Source: Clostridium pasteurianum
GTDB lineage: Bacteria > Bacillota > Clostridia > Clostridiales > Clostridiaceae
Assembly (NCBI RefSeq): GCF_001705235.1
Contig: NZ_MCGV01000001.1
Span: 3,662,181-3,726,180, forward strand
Direction: 5' to 3'
Length of the DNA stretch: 64,000 bases
The translations under genes were made by a program, and so were the position numbers. Of the stretch, positions 44,476 through 53,332 are shown piece by piece. Every line of letters starts with the position of its first letter. The first letter of the stretch is position 1. The notes below the pieces were generated by a model. It ran no database searches. It was not told where the DNA came from and worked only from the letters and a program-made list of their open reading frames with translations.

Positions 44476-45219
44476 CTAAAAGGATAGTGTTTCACCATCA
44501 TATGGTACAAATATATTATTCTTATTTTTAATAGCTTTTTTTAAGGCTTCTCTGCTTAGTTTGCAGTGATTCCAGGCATCCATATGCACTGCAATTATTT
44601 TTATATGTGGAAATGTTTTGCGAAGTGCGAGTATATCTGAAGCTGTCATTGTTATTGGCTCTCCATAAGAAAAACTAGCAGCACCTGAGTTGCAAACCAC
44701 TATTTTAGGTGAGAATTTTTTTATGGACTTTTTAACCTTATTGCACCATACTGTATCACCTGCAATATAAATTCTTGGCTCCTTTGGTGAAGAGATTACA
44801 AAGCCTGATACTGGGGCCATTGCTTTGATAAGTTCTCCATGTCCATGCTCTCCATCAGTTCTATTAAAGGTTAAGCCGTGCCAGGTAAAGCTTTTTTCTA
44901 TTGCATGGACATTGTAAAAACCAAATTCTTTTAGTTTTAATTCGTCAGCTGGCTGGCAAAGTAAGGTCATATCCTTAGGAATAAGCATTGAAGCGGCAGC
45001 ATCAAAGTGATCGCTGTGTGTATGAGTTATAAGTACGGCATCACAATTTAAAATTTCACTAACATCCATGGGAAGGTCAACCAGGGGATTTGCATTTGTA
45101 TTTGGGACATCTGGAATTGCAGGCATAACCCCTTTTTTGTTTAAGACAGGATCTACAAGTATTCTTTTGTTATTTAAATTTAAGATTAAAGTAGCATGTC
45201 TTATTAATTGGATTGTCAA
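44476..45219 (-). CDS. Metallo-beta-lactamase fold hydrolase (UlaG-like)
   Basis: Protein of about 247 aa. The metal site motif is VLITHTHSDHFDAA; later metal ligands sit in RTDGEHGHGE, RIYIAGDTVW and KIIAVHMDAWNHC. The opening LIRHATLILNLNNKRILVDP is typical of the UlaG-like branch, which includes lactonases and phosphodiesterases. The substrate cannot be told. The likely start is TTG 45219, 8 bp after AGGAG; a GTG 9 bp earlier overlaps that site. Confidence 0.85.
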   Translation of the reverse strand: MTIQLIRHATLILNLNNKRILVDPVLNKKGVMPAIPDVPNTNANPLVDLPMDVSEILNCDAVLITHTHSDHFDAAASMLIPKDMTLLCQPADELKLKEFGFYNVHAIEKSFTWHGLTFNRTDGEHGHGELIKAMAPVSGFVISSPKEPRIYIAGDTVWCNKVKKSIKKFSPKIVVCNSGAASFSYGEPITMTASDILALRKTFPHIKIIAVHMDAWNHCKLSREALKKAIKNKNNIFVPYDGETLSF

Positions 45220-45323
45220 TTTTATCACTCCTATTCTTTTATTTATAGTATATTATTATTAGTACTTGAATTGAAAAAGAATAATGATGAAAAACTTTTA
45301 ATAATGAAAGGATTTGATAGGGT

Positions 45324-45737
45324 TTGCTTGATAAAACGGATATAGGAATTTTAAATTTGCTCATACAAAATTCACGAAGGCGTTTACAGGACGTAGGCGA
45401 AGAAGTACATCTAACAGGACAGGGAGTTAAAAATAGAATAACTAAAATGGAGAAAATGGGGATTATAGAAAAGTACACATTAAAAATAAATTTTCATAAG
45501 TTAGGTAAAAAAGTAATGGCTTTTGTAACTATTTTTATGAAAACTTCAAATCATATGGAGTTTAGGAATTATATAAATAAAAGTGATATTGTTGTTGAAG
45601 CTCATAGGATAAGTGGTGAAGGGTGCTATTTATTGAAGGTGGTGGCAGAGACACAGGAAAAGTTAGTTGGGTTTCTAGATGAAATATTAAAGTATGGTAA
45701 TTATAAAGTTAATTTGTCCATAGAGGAGATAAAGTGA
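45324..45737 (+). CDS. Lrp/AsnC-family transcriptional regulator
   Basis: Protein of 137 aa. The N-terminal winged helix-turn-helix LDKTDIGILNLLIQNSRRRL continues QDVGEEVHLTGQGVKNRITK, and the C-terminal RAM ligand domain reads VVEAHRISGEGCYLLKVVA. It senses an amino acid or small molecule and works as a dimer or octamer. The start is a TTG at 45324 with AGGG just upstream. The carbonic anhydrase gene begins 31 bp after its stop. Confidence 0.85.
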   Translation: MLDKTDIGILNLLIQNSRRRLQDVGEEVHLTGQGVKNRITKMEKMGIIEKYTLKINFHKLGKKVMAFVTIFMKTSNHMEFRNYINKSDIVVEAHRISGEGCYLLKVVAETQEKLVGFLDEILKYGNYKVNLSIEEIK

Positions 45738-45768
45738 ATTGAACTTACAGTTTGAGGAGGTAAAATTT

Positions 45769-46365
45769 ATGAATGAGGAATTTATGAAAATAGAAAGAAC
45801 TCTTATGGAAGGCAATAAAAGATTTATATTAAATAAGCTCAAAACTAAGGATTTTTCTTATGAAAACAGAAAAAAGTTAAGTGATAATGGGCAGAAGCCT
45901 TATGCAGTTGTGATTTCATGCTCAGATTCACGTACTCCACCAGAAACCATTTTTGATGTTGGTATAGGAGAGATATTTACTATTCGTAATGCTGGCAATA
46001 TCGTTTATGATAATGTAATAGAAAATGTTGAATTTGCTGTAAGCCATCTAAATACTAGATATATTATGGTTATGGGACACGAAAAGTGTGGTGCAGTTGA
46101 AGCTGCCTTAGATGAAATGAAGCTTCATGGCAGATTAAATGGGTTTATACAGCCGTTAAAAGAAGCTGTGGATAATACTAATTTATACGGAAAAGAGTGC
46201 CCACTAGATGTACTAAGTTCAAAAGTTGAAGATGAAAACATAGCATTATCTGCAAAAAAACTTTTAAAAAGTGAAATGCTTAAAAAGCTTTATAATGAGA
46301 ATAAAATTAGGATAGTAAAGACTAAATATTTTTTGACAAGTGGAGAGGTTAAAATATTAAAATAA
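45769..46365 (+). CDS. Beta-class carbonic anhydrase
   Basis: Protein of 198 aa that interconverts CO2 and bicarbonate. The zinc ligands are C51 in VVISCSDSRTPPE, H104 and C107 in VMGHEKCGAVEAA, with the Asp-Arg dyad D53 and R55. The ATG at 45769 lies 7 bp after GAGGAGG; an upstream TTG at 45739 would add ten residues. The C-terminal half (from about residue 120) is shorter than usual. A type II palindrome begins directly after the stop codon. Confidence 0.92.
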   Translation: MNEEFMKIERTLMEGNKRFILNKLKTKDFSYENRKKLSDNGQKPYAVVISCSDSRTPPETIFDVGIGEIFTIRNAGNIVYDNVIENVEFAVSHLNTRYIMVMGHEKCGAVEAALDEMKLHGRLNGFIQPLKEAVDNTNLYGKECPLDVLSSKVEDENIALSAKKLLKSEMLKKLYNENKIRIVKTKYFLTSGEVKILK

Positions 46366-46642
46366 GTGAATTAACATTGATTTGTAACATTAAAAAAATT
46401 CTATAAATCTTATCATAGCTGGGGTTTGGGTCATAGACCCATTATCCTTCTTAACTATAAATAGGAACTTTTTATATTATCACCAACAACTCCATATAAG
46501 CATTTCTCCAATTGGCCAAACCTCGTATAATATGGAGATTGCCCATATTAAGTAAAGAAGGATAATGGGCAAAGCCCAAACCTCGTATATGATAACATTC
46601 ATTAGAGTTTTTTTTAATTGTTACAAATCAATGTTAATTCAC
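46366..46642. repeat. Complete type II palindromic element
   Basis: 277 bp. GTGAATTAACATTGATTTGT (46366 on, then AAC) pairs perfectly with the complementary end at 46620-46642. Inner arms are CTTATCATAGCTGGGGTTTG and CAAACCTCGTATATGATAAC, and CCCATTATCCTTCTTA faces TAAAGAAGGATAATGGGC. The innermost part (46480-46550) is itself partly paired (CCATATAAGC / GGAGATTGCCCATATT). It begins immediately after the carbonic anhydrase stop codon. Confidence 0.9.
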
Positions 46643-46885
46643 TTTTGGAGTAAAACATGGAGAAAATTCCTCCGTGCCTACGGAATTTTAAGCATAAATT
46701 AGTGAATCGACATTTAGATAAGTAAACTTTCAACAATTCTACGAAATTTACAAAAATTATCCTGCTATTACTCTCTATGGAAAATAAGAGTATTTTTATT
46801 ATTTTGTAGCCTTATTTTATATGAGTTTTTAATTCAGATTTTCCGAAGCGGAGCGGAAGAAAATCTTCCTTGCTTTTACCTCTAA
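46643..46885. repeat. Composite flank block with two short hairpins, inverted
   Basis: Reverse-oriented copy of the flanking block seen at 7.8, 14.45 and 56.6 kb. AAAATTCCTCCGTGCCTACG and GGAATTTT form a hairpin at 46663-46689, followed by a stretch (46690-46750) matching 7808-7880 inverted. At 46835-46865 GATTTTCCGAAGCGGAGCGG and AAGAAAATC make the second hairpin, matching the tandem units near 13.7 kb. No gene is visible. Confidence 0.75.
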
Positions 46886-47296
46886 GCGAAGTAACAGTAT
46901 TTTAGAAACTGTTTAAATAAAGCTCAATAAGACTTTGCTTCAAATTATAAAAAGACTTAGATGTTTGAATTTGTCTGAGCTTCTTTTCAGCGAGTTATTA
47001 AAATTTCTTAGTATTTTATTATTTTGTAGCCTATTTTATATGAGTTTTAATTCGGATTTTCCGCAGCGGAGCGGAAGAAAATCTTCCTTTGCCTTTACTC
47101 TTTATGGGAAGTAACAATATTTTGGAAACGATTTAAATAAAACTCAATAATACTTGCCCCAAATAATAAAAAGACTTAGAAATTTTAATTTGTTTGAGCT
47201 TCTTCTCAGCGAGTTATTAAAATTTCTTAGTATTTTTATTATTTGGGGTTTAGTATTATGAGTTCTATTTAATGTTTCAAAATATTGTTACTTCCC
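46886..47296. repeat. Half element plus full type I palindrome
   Basis: A half copy (46886 to about 47045) runs from GCGAAGTAACAGTATTTTAG through the core and then jumps to the GCAGCGGAGCGGAAGAAAATC hairpin without its right outer arm. A full copy follows at 47106-47296, GGGAAGTAACAATATTTTGG to CAAAATATTGTTACTTCCC. The stop codon of the minus-strand chemoreceptor-like gene (47288-47290) lies in its right end. The arrangement resembles an inverted version of the 13.46-14.2 kb array. Confidence 0.88.
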
Positions 47297-48271
47297 AATA
47301 TTTTTATTTAGTACAAAGTCAAGTTGCTCTAAAAAGCTTAAAATGTCAGTAAAATAATCTATTTTCAGGCTTTCTTTTTTTTGTAGGGCATTAACTAAAG
47401 TTATATCATCAAGACTCTTATGTGAAATTGCCATTACAGAATTTGTTATTTCATTCATAGCTTCGGCAGATTGTTTGAGTGAGTTATTCATATGCTGTAT
47501 TTTTTTATCAGTATCTTTATTTGATTCTTTTATATTCGAAAAAACCTCAAGTGACTTATCTGCTTTAGTTACACCACTTTGCAATTTATCTAAAATATTC
47601 TCTAAACTGCTATTTAAATCACTTGCTAAAGTACTTATATTATTTAGGTTTGAAGATATTGAAACTGAAAGATTTTTTGTTTCGTCAGATAGATTTTTAA
47701 CCTCATTTGCAACAACAGAAAACCCTTTCCCAGCTTCACCAGCACGTGCAGCTTCAATGTTTGCATTTAAGGAGAGCATATTAGTTTGTTCTGATATATC
47801 AATTATTTTATTTGAGAATGAATTAATTGTTTCAATACTATTTTGTAAGTTATTGAAATTAGCTCCGAAAGATTTAATAGAATCAGCTATTGAATATATT
47901 TCATTACTTATAGAAGAAACTCCGGTTTCACCTTCAGCTATAAGAGAATTACCATTATGGATATTTTTATTTATAGCTTGGGATGCCTCAGTAAGAGCTT
48001 GTATATTAGCATCAAATTCTTCTACAGAAGCTGATATAGTATCTAATTTAGTGTTAGTTGATTTAGCAGAAGTATCGATTTTTCCAATGGATTTTATAAA
48101 ATCCCCCTCATTGTCCATGAGTTCAGATATTTTCTTTTTAATTAATAAAACTGTTTCTTTTATTGCAGTATCTATGTTTAATTTATTTTTCTTTTTTAAA
48201 TTTATAACTTTATCTAAAGTAGTAGTATTTTCATTGTTGGTGTTAGTATCTTTATTATTAAACCAAAGCAT
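47288..48271 (-). CDS. Soluble methyl-accepting chemotaxis signalling protein
   Basis: Protein of 327 aa without membrane segments. Residues from about 50 onward are a chemoreceptor coiled-coil domain; the hairpin tip reads [20 protein letters not shown] followed by [11 protein letters not shown]. There is no sensory domain; the first 45 residues are charged. The gene begins 12 bp after a FIST-domain gene, so the FIST protein probably provides the sensing part in trans. It ends NIGK-stop, with the last codons inside the palindromic repeat. GGAGG lies 6 bp before the ATG. Confidence 0.88.
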   Translation of the reverse strand: MLWFNNKDTNTNNENTTTLDKVINLKKKNKLNIDTAIKETVLLIKKKISELMDNEGDFIKSIGKIDTSAKSTNTKLDTISASVEEFDANIQALTEASQAINKNIHNGNSLIAEGETGVSSISNEIYSIADSIKSFGANFNNLQNSIETINSFSNKIIDISEQTNMLSLNANIEAARAGEAGKGFSVVANEVKNLSDETKNLSVSISSNLNNISTLASDLNSSLENILDKLQSGVTKADKSLEVFSNIKESNKDTDKKIQHMNNSLKQSAEAMNEITNSVMAISHKSLDDITLVNALQKKESLKIDYFTDILSFLEQLDFVLNKNIGK

Positions 48272-48283
48272 AAGTAACCTCCA

Positions 48284-49375
48284 TTATTCAAAGCAAATCA
48301 AAATCATTGTCTGATTAAGATGCTTATTGTTGAGCTGTTCACCATAACTTGTAAGGCCAGCAAATGAACTTAAATTTTGCAGTCTAGAGGTGAATTCAGT
48401 TGTAAGATTTTTTTCTTTAAAAAGTAAAGTCCTAAATATACAGTTAATTACTATTGAACCAGAAATATTGGGCATTTCACTTTTTATTGTATGTATTGTT
48501 TTATCAAGAACCTCCATAGGATCTTTAAGTCTTAATATAGACACATATGAATTTTGGTAAATTCTACCATAAAAAGAAAAAGAATTGTCAGATTCTACTT
48601 TTTTAAAGGAAGATATAAAAGATTCATTTCCTATTATTCTTCCAATAGGATTACTCATGAAATATTTTGATACTTCTGTTTCAGGTATGTTTAAAGTATC
48701 TGCGTATGTTTTTATTATTGGTTTTCCATCGAGTTCATATATTTTTCTTTCTTTTGGATTAGCTTTAGTTACTATAAATTCATGTTTTGTTGGTTCGTAA
48801 ATATTCTCTTTATATATATTTATTTTGCCGGCGTTATTGTGAATTAAAGTTACAATAGTTGCATTTGAATAAATTTCACCATTATAAGAAGTATATGTTT
48901 GGGTGAAACTTAAATCATCTGCAGCGCTAGCTCCAACTACAGGAATATTATCTTCTTCAAAAATGCTGTTTAATACGGATAAACTTTTTTCCTCAGAATT
49001 TGACAATCCATCTGTTATTTCAAATGCTATAGTATTTTTAGCATCAAATCCTTTTTTGAATTTTTTTAGCTCTTCAATATAAATTATTGGTGCCTCATTT
49101 ATATTCTCCATAATCATAGTTTTCAATGTGATGTTTTCATCGAAAGCAATGAGTGATAAGCCTCCTTTTATACCATCTTTTGATATTTCACCGCAGGATG
49201 TACAACCTATGGTGGTGGAATTCGGGAATTTCTCCTTTAGGCGAGAGGTTACATCTTTAAAGTAACTAATCTTGCTGAAATATATAATGAGTTTAGGGGT
49301 ATGAAGCTCCTTTGAGGCTTCTTCAACAGCTTCCTTTGCACTATTAGAATAGCTGTACCCACAAATTGTAGTCAT
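48284..49375 (-). CDS. FIST-domain sensory protein
   Basis: Protein of 363 aa with FIST N- and C-domains. The N-domain has FPNSTTIGCTSCGEISKDGI and FEITDGLSNSEEKSLSVLNS, then NIPVVGASAADDLSF; the C-domain has SFYGRIYQNSYVSILRL and the closing FAGLTSYGEQL. FIST domains bind small ligands, probably amino acids or related compounds, and are often fused to chemoreceptor or GGDEF outputs. Here the output is a separate gene 12 bp downstream. AAGGAGTG lies 8 bp before the ATG. Confidence 0.88.
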   Translation of the reverse strand: MTTICGYSYSNSAKEAVEEASKELHTPKLIIYFSKISYFKDVTSRLKEKFPNSTTIGCTSCGEISKDGIKGGLSLIAFDENITLKTMIMENINEAPIIYIEELKKFKKGFDAKNTIAFEITDGLSNSEEKSLSVLNSIFEEDNIPVVGASAADDLSFTQTYTSYNGEIYSNATIVTLIHNNAGKINIYKENIYEPTKHEFIVTKANPKERKIYELDGKPIIKTYADTLNIPETEVSKYFMSNPIGRIIGNESFISSFKKVESDNSFSFYGRIYQNSYVSILRLKDPMEVLDKTIHTIKSEMPNISGSIVINCIFRTLLFKEKNLTTEFTSRLQNLSSFAGLTSYGEQLNNKHLNQTMILICFE

Positions 49376-49660
49376 ACTAGAACACTCCTTTTATAATTTA
49401 AATAAGTTATTGGAATTTTTATCGTGCTATTATATTACACAATAAGTTTCGATTACTTATTGTGCAATCTTTAGTAAATAAAAATAATAGATGGGATTTT
49501 GACTTAATAAGTTTAAGGAGGAAACGTTTTCTAGAGCATATGTGGTGAAAAGGGTTAATTTTGATATACATCACTTTAAAATGTAGTTAATGTAATTTTT
49601 GTGAATTAAGCTATTAGATTTGAAACATAAAAATGATATAATTATTTATGGTGATGTTAA
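49376..49660. promoter_or_regulatory. Divergent intergenic region with a cre-like palindrome
   Basis: AGGAAACGTTTTCT at 49519-49532 is close to the catabolite-responsive element (13 of 14 positions, first T replaced by A) and is nearly palindromic. It lies 144 bp upstream of the FIST gene and 129 bp upstream of the P-loop kinase gene, so its target is unclear. GGAGG overlaps it, but no open frame follows. TAATTTTTGTG and other A+T-rich stretches hold the promoters. Confidence 0.35.
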
Positions 49661-50191
49661 ATGGATTATATAGGAAATAGAATAATTATCATAGGCTCTC
49701 CTGGAAGTGGAAAAAGCACATTTTCAAAGAAGTTAAATAAGGTTACAGGGATTCCTTTGATACATCTTGATAAAGAATACTGGCATTATGGATGGATTGA
49801 AACTCCGAGGGATGAATGGATAAAAAAACAGAAGAAGCTTATTAAGATGGATAGATGGATAATTGAAGGAAATTACGGCTCAACCATAGATATTCGTCTT
49901 GAAAGGGCAGATACTGTTGTATGCTTCAAGCTCAGTAGAGTAGTATGTTTAATGAGATATTTTAAACGAGTTATAACAAGCTTTTATAAAGTAAGAGAGG
50001 ACATGCCAGAAGGTTGTACGGAAAAATTTGATTTTGAATTTATAAAATATATATGGAATTTCCCTAAGAAGTGGGGAGAAAAGAATGAGTATATAATAAA
50101 GAATACAGACAAGCACATTATAATATTTAAAAAGAGAAATGATGCTAATGAGTATATTAAAAAAATAAGTGCTAGTCTAAAGAAGCATTGA
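49661..50191 (+). CDS. P-loop kinase-like ATPase (FlaR/adenylate kinase-like)
   Basis: Protein of 176 aa. Walker A is IIIIGSPGSGKSTFSKKL near the N-terminus, then IPLIHLDKEYWHYGW and RWIIEGNYGSTIDIRLERAD. This is the pattern of the DNA topology modulation protein FlaR group, small adenylate-kinase-like ATPases of unclear role. GGTGATGTTA precedes the start. It opens a run of four plus-strand genes. Confidence 0.8.
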   Translation: MDYIGNRIIIIGSPGSGKSTFSKKLNKVTGIPLIHLDKEYWHYGWIETPRDEWIKKQKKLIKMDRWIIEGNYGSTIDIRLERADTVVCFKLSRVVCLMRYFKRVITSFYKVREDMPEGCTEKFDFEFIKYIWNFPKKWGEKNEYIIKNTDKHIIIFKKRNDANEYIKKISASLKKH

Positions 50192-50224
50192 AAGAATTTA
50201 TAAGTATGTGAGAAGGTAAAAATT

Positions 50225-50704
50225 ATGATTAAAAAGGTAACTATGCTTTTTATTTCATTATTAGTAGTTTGTTTTGTTGTAGGTTATGTTAAACCCCAAA
50301 ATAAAGATCAGGTAAGTAAAGACTATATGGATAAGCTTATAGCAAGTGAAAAGTCTGATATCAAATTTAATGAAAAGAGGGAAGAGAGCAAAGAAGAAAC
50401 ACATTGGGCGGAAGAAGTTAAAAACTTTCATCCTAAAAATGAATATGATACAGCTAAAGTTAAAGCTTTCGAATGGGCAGCAAAAAACAAATTAAAAGTT
50501 ATAAATTGGAAGGATGCAAAAGTAACTGAAAAGAGTGTGCCACAAAATGATGATAGTGTTATTTCAACAGGTAAGGGGATATTGAATGGAAAGGATATCT
50601 ATATTGTTGATTTTCACACATCAGATGAGGAAATACTTGGAACATTAATCGTTTATGTCGAAAAAAATTCTTATAAAATATTAGGTGTTGGATTAAGAGA
50701 TTAA
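50225..50704 (+). CDS. Exported or membrane-anchored protein of unknown function
   Basis: Protein of 159 aa. An N-terminal hydrophobic segment (MLFISLLVVCFVVGYV) is a signal peptide or anchor, without a lipobox. The mature part is hydrophilic, with a Glu/Lys-rich stretch (about 40-60) and a C-terminal alpha/beta region ending VYVEKNSYKILGVGL. I do not recognise the family. It follows the kinase by 33 bp. AGAAGGTAAAA precedes the ATG. Confidence 0.55.
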   Translation: MIKKVTMLFISLLVVCFVVGYVKPQNKDQVSKDYMDKLIASEKSDIKFNEKREESKEETHWAEEVKNFHPKNEYDTAKVKAFEWAAKNKLKVINWKDAKVTEKSVPQNDDSVISTGKGILNGKDIYIVDFHTSDEEILGTLIVYVEKNSYKILGVGLRD

Positions 50705-50866
50705 AATTATAGGTTAATATTAAAACAAGCTATGTTTTGAGGAAATATAGTTTGTTTTTTGTGTGATATAAAAATTATAGTTTATAAATATATATAGTAA
50801 TGTTAAAATATAAAATATTCAAATGTTTTTATAACAATAGGATGAAAAGGGTAGGGGGTAAACAAT

Positions 50867-51700
50867 TTGAACTTTGAAGTTTTTAAAAATACAAAAACTA
50901 GATATTTATTTATACAAATGTTTGTTGTAACAATACTTAGTTTAATAGCACTTGTAATATTCTCTAAAGCATATAAAATTACTATAAATGATGATTTAAA
51001 TGAACTTTATGCACTTATAGTTACTCTTATATGGTTTTTGCTGGCTATTAGATTTATAAAGAAAAATGAAATAACTATTGGCAATTTTGTTGGGAAAATG
51101 CCTAAAAAGATGTTTATTGTTGAGGTTCCAATTATGTATATAATAAGTTACTTAGGAGCTGTCGGTGGAATCTTAGTTATACTATTTGGAGTAAATAGTT
51201 TGAATCCTAGTGTATTAAAAAGCGTAGAATCTAATATGACATCTCCGCCATCTATATTAAGTAGCAATTTTTTTGTGGCAATAGCTTTTCTTGGAACAGT
51301 AGTTGCAGCACCTATTGCAGAGGAATTTATTTTCAGGGGAATATTAATGGGAAGGTTATACAACAAGTATGGAATTATTAAATCAATTATAATTTCTTCG
51401 TTTATCTTCTTTATAATGCACTTAACAGTCAATCCTGTAATCCTGTTTTTAGGTTTTGGACTTGCTATCCTTGATTATAAATATAAATCTTTAATACCAT
51501 CTATATGTCTGCATGCTTTAAATAATTTTATTACTTTTATGGGTAATAGCGATAAGGTTAAGGGTGGTTCAGGATTAAATGGTTTTGATATTAATAATGA
51601 AGCTTTAATATTTGGAATAATATTACTTGTACTTTATATGGTATATTTATGCATGAATTTAAGAAAATGTGCTGGCAAAAAAGTTTCTATGGAGAATTAG
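50867..51700 (+). CDS. CPBP-family intramembrane metalloprotease
   Basis: Membrane protein of 277 aa with about eight helices. The Abi/CAAX-protease motifs are APIAEEFIFRGILMGRL (the E-E-x3-R), then FIFFIMHLTVNP (first His) and SICLHALNNFI (H-x3-N). CPBP proteases act in bacteriocin self-protection, peptide maturation or signalling; the target here is unknown. The start is a TTG at 50867, 8 bp after AGGGGG. Confidence 0.85.
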   Translation: MNFEVFKNTKTRYLFIQMFVVTILSLIALVIFSKAYKITINDDLNELYALIVTLIWFLLAIRFIKKNEITIGNFVGKMPKKMFIVEVPIMYIISYLGAVGGILVILFGVNSLNPSVLKSVESNMTSPPSILSSNFFVAIAFLGTVVAAPIAEEFIFRGILMGRLYNKYGIIKSIIISSFIFFIMHLTVNPVILFLGFGLAILDYKYKSLIPSICLHALNNFITFMGNSDKVKGGSGLNGFDINNEALIFGIILLVLYMVYLCMNLRKCAGKKVSMEN

Positions 51701-51775
51701 TTATTAACTTATATATTAAATCTGTTGTCACTTTTTTATACTTTGAATAATATATATGTTCATAGGGTGATGATT

Positions 51776-52741
51776 ATGGATACAAGGTTAATAAAAATAA
51801 ATGATTTAAGGCAGGGGGATATACTTTTATTCTCACCTGTACTTACTGACTGGGAGTCTAAATTAATAGCACTTATAACTGATGCTCCTGTAACTCATTC
51901 TGCAATATCATATTATAAATCTAATGAAATTATTGAGGAAAATGTACCGACTGTGCAGGTTAATAAGATAAGAAATAGAATAGGAAACAGGACAATTACA
52001 GTGATGAGGTTAAATCCACATAATAAAGATATGACTAAAGTATTAGATGTGGCAAAAATGTATCTTGATGATAAAATACCATATACAAGAATACAATTAC
52101 TATTTTCTGGTTTAGTTATACTATTTAAAAGAGCGGCTATAAGTGTAGAAGTTCAAAAACTTTTAATACCGCTTATGGAAAGTGTAGTTAGTACCTTAAT
52201 TAAGATGATTGATAAGGGAGTTTATAAAAATTCACATCCTATGGTATGTTCTCAATTTGTGTATGATTGCTACAAAAATGCTGGGAATGGATATAGGCTT
52301 ATAATTAATAATGGCACTTCTACAAAAACATTACTGCATCGTATTGAGGACTATATAAACCAAAATGGTTATAATATGAGAAACAAATTAGTTACAAGTA
52401 TTGACATGATAGATAGGGATAAAGGCTGTACATCAATAGAAGATTGTGATCTGGAGAACCTCTATAGTAAGTTAAAAAAGGAAATTGGTAATGAAGAAAA
52501 AAACGCTAAAGGTCTTTTAGATGAAAAGTTTGTAACATCGGCACATGAATTTTGTGCTGTAATAAATCATTGTTTTGGTGTGAATAGGAAAGAAATGCTA
52601 CTTACAAATACAAGGAAAGGATTATCATCAAATGCCATTACATCCATGCTTGATAGAGAAGAGTATTTTGTTACACCAGGAGATCTTTTAAGTAACTGTG
52701 AAAATTTAATTAAAGTTGGTGTATTAGATAATAATTCTTAA
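51776..52741 (+). CDS. YiiX-type permuted NlpC/P60 papain-like hydrolase
   Basis: Protein of 322 aa. The N-terminal half is a circularly permuted NlpC/P60 domain: LRQGDILLFSPVLTDWESKL, the catalytic His in VTHSAISYYK and, later, the Cys in HPMVCSQFVYDCYKNAG. The C-terminal 130 residues (from about DKGCTSIEDCDL) are helical and unassigned. There is no signal peptide, so it may act inside, on lipids or peptides, as proposed for YiiX-like enzymes. I place the start at ATG 51776, 8 bp after AGGG. It may be transcribed with the CPBP gene. Confidence 0.7.
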   Translation: MDTRLIKINDLRQGDILLFSPVLTDWESKLIALITDAPVTHSAISYYKSNEIIEENVPTVQVNKIRNRIGNRTITVMRLNPHNKDMTKVLDVAKMYLDDKIPYTRIQLLFSGLVILFKRAAISVEVQKLLIPLMESVVSTLIKMIDKGVYKNSHPMVCSQFVYDCYKNAGNGYRLIINNGTSTKTLLHRIEDYINQNGYNMRNKLVTSIDMIDRDKGCTSIEDCDLENLYSKLKKEIGNEEKNAKGLLDEKFVTSAHEFCAVINHCFGVNRKEMLLTNTRKGLSSNAITSMLDREEYFVTPGDLLSNCENLIKVGVLDNNS

Positions 52742-52825
52742 GGATTTATTTTTTAAAGCAGAAATTTTAATTATGCTACTGAATGTATGTACTATTATAT
52801 TAGTTGCGAAAAGTATTAAATAGAA

Positions 52826-52871
52826 GGAGCTGAATGCATTAAAGATGTAATCAGCTCCATAATTTTTTTAT
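52826..52871 (+). terminator. Terminator after the NlpC/P60-like gene
   Basis: GGAGCTGA (52826-52833) pairs with TCAGCTCC (52851-52858), with additional inner pairing TGCATT/GATGTA, followed by ATAATTTTTTTA. Confidence 0.9.
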
Positions 52872-52913
52872 GCTATAATATTTTTATTAAAGTGTGTTAA
52901 GGTAGGCGATATT

Positions 52914-53291
52914 ATGGATGATATTAGAATGCATATATTGCAGTTAGAAAAAGAATTATTAAAATCAGAAGTAAGAAAGTCAGCACAAAAAACAAGTGAA
53001 ATATTATGTGAAGATTATATTGAATATTGTAGTTCGGGAACAGAATACCATTATAAAAAAGGTGATACATTTCAGGATGAAAATGATGATTCTATATTCA
53101 ACTGGGAAATTTTAGACTTTGAAATAGAGGAATTGTCAAAGGACTGTATATTAGCAAGATATAAGGTAATAAAACATAATGGAGTTTCTGAAGATAAAAA
53201 ATATTCACTTCGTAGCTCAATATGGAAATGCTGTGATGGAAAATGGAAAATGTTTTTTCATCAGGGAACATTGACATCTAAGATACTGTGA
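52914..53291 (+). CDS. NTF2/SnoaL-like protein (DUF4440)
   Basis: Protein of 125 aa. The N-terminal helix RMHILQLEKELLKSEVRKSA, the loop FEDYIEYCSSGTEY-like (here CEDYIEYCSSGTEYHYKKGD), and the C-terminal strands ILARYKVI and SSIWKCCDGKWKMFFHQGT are the DUF4440 pattern. These are small ligand-binding or isomerase-like proteins. The promoter of the following TetR gene lies within its last 20 bp. GGCGATATT precedes the ATG. Confidence 0.75.
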   Translation: MDDIRMHILQLEKELLKSEVRKSAQKTSEILCEDYIEYCSSGTEYHYKKGDTFQDENDDSIFNWEILDFEIEELSKDCILARYKVIKHNGVSEDKKYSLRSSIWKCCDGKWKMFFHQGTLTSKIL

Positions 53292-53326
53292 AATATAATG
53301 AGCATAAAGTCAATGAGTATGGAGAC
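53271..53326 (+). promoter_or_regulatory. Consensus promoter plus 15-bp direct-repeat operator (TetR gene)
   Basis: TTGACA (53271-53276), 17-bp spacer, TATAAT (53294-53299), all perfect. It lies within the end of the upstream gene. The operator begins in the -10 box: AATGAGCATAAAGTC (53297-53311) followed directly by AATGAGTATGGAGAC (53312-53326), two 15-bp direct repeats. The same design is at 54316. Confidence 0.85.
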
Positions 53327-53332
53327 GGTAAA

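Noticed and set aside
47475-48314. Plus-strand open frame of 279 codons opposite the soluble chemoreceptor
   Set aside because: It is an antisense shadow of a low-complexity coiled-coil gene with clear family motifs, and has no ribosome binding site.
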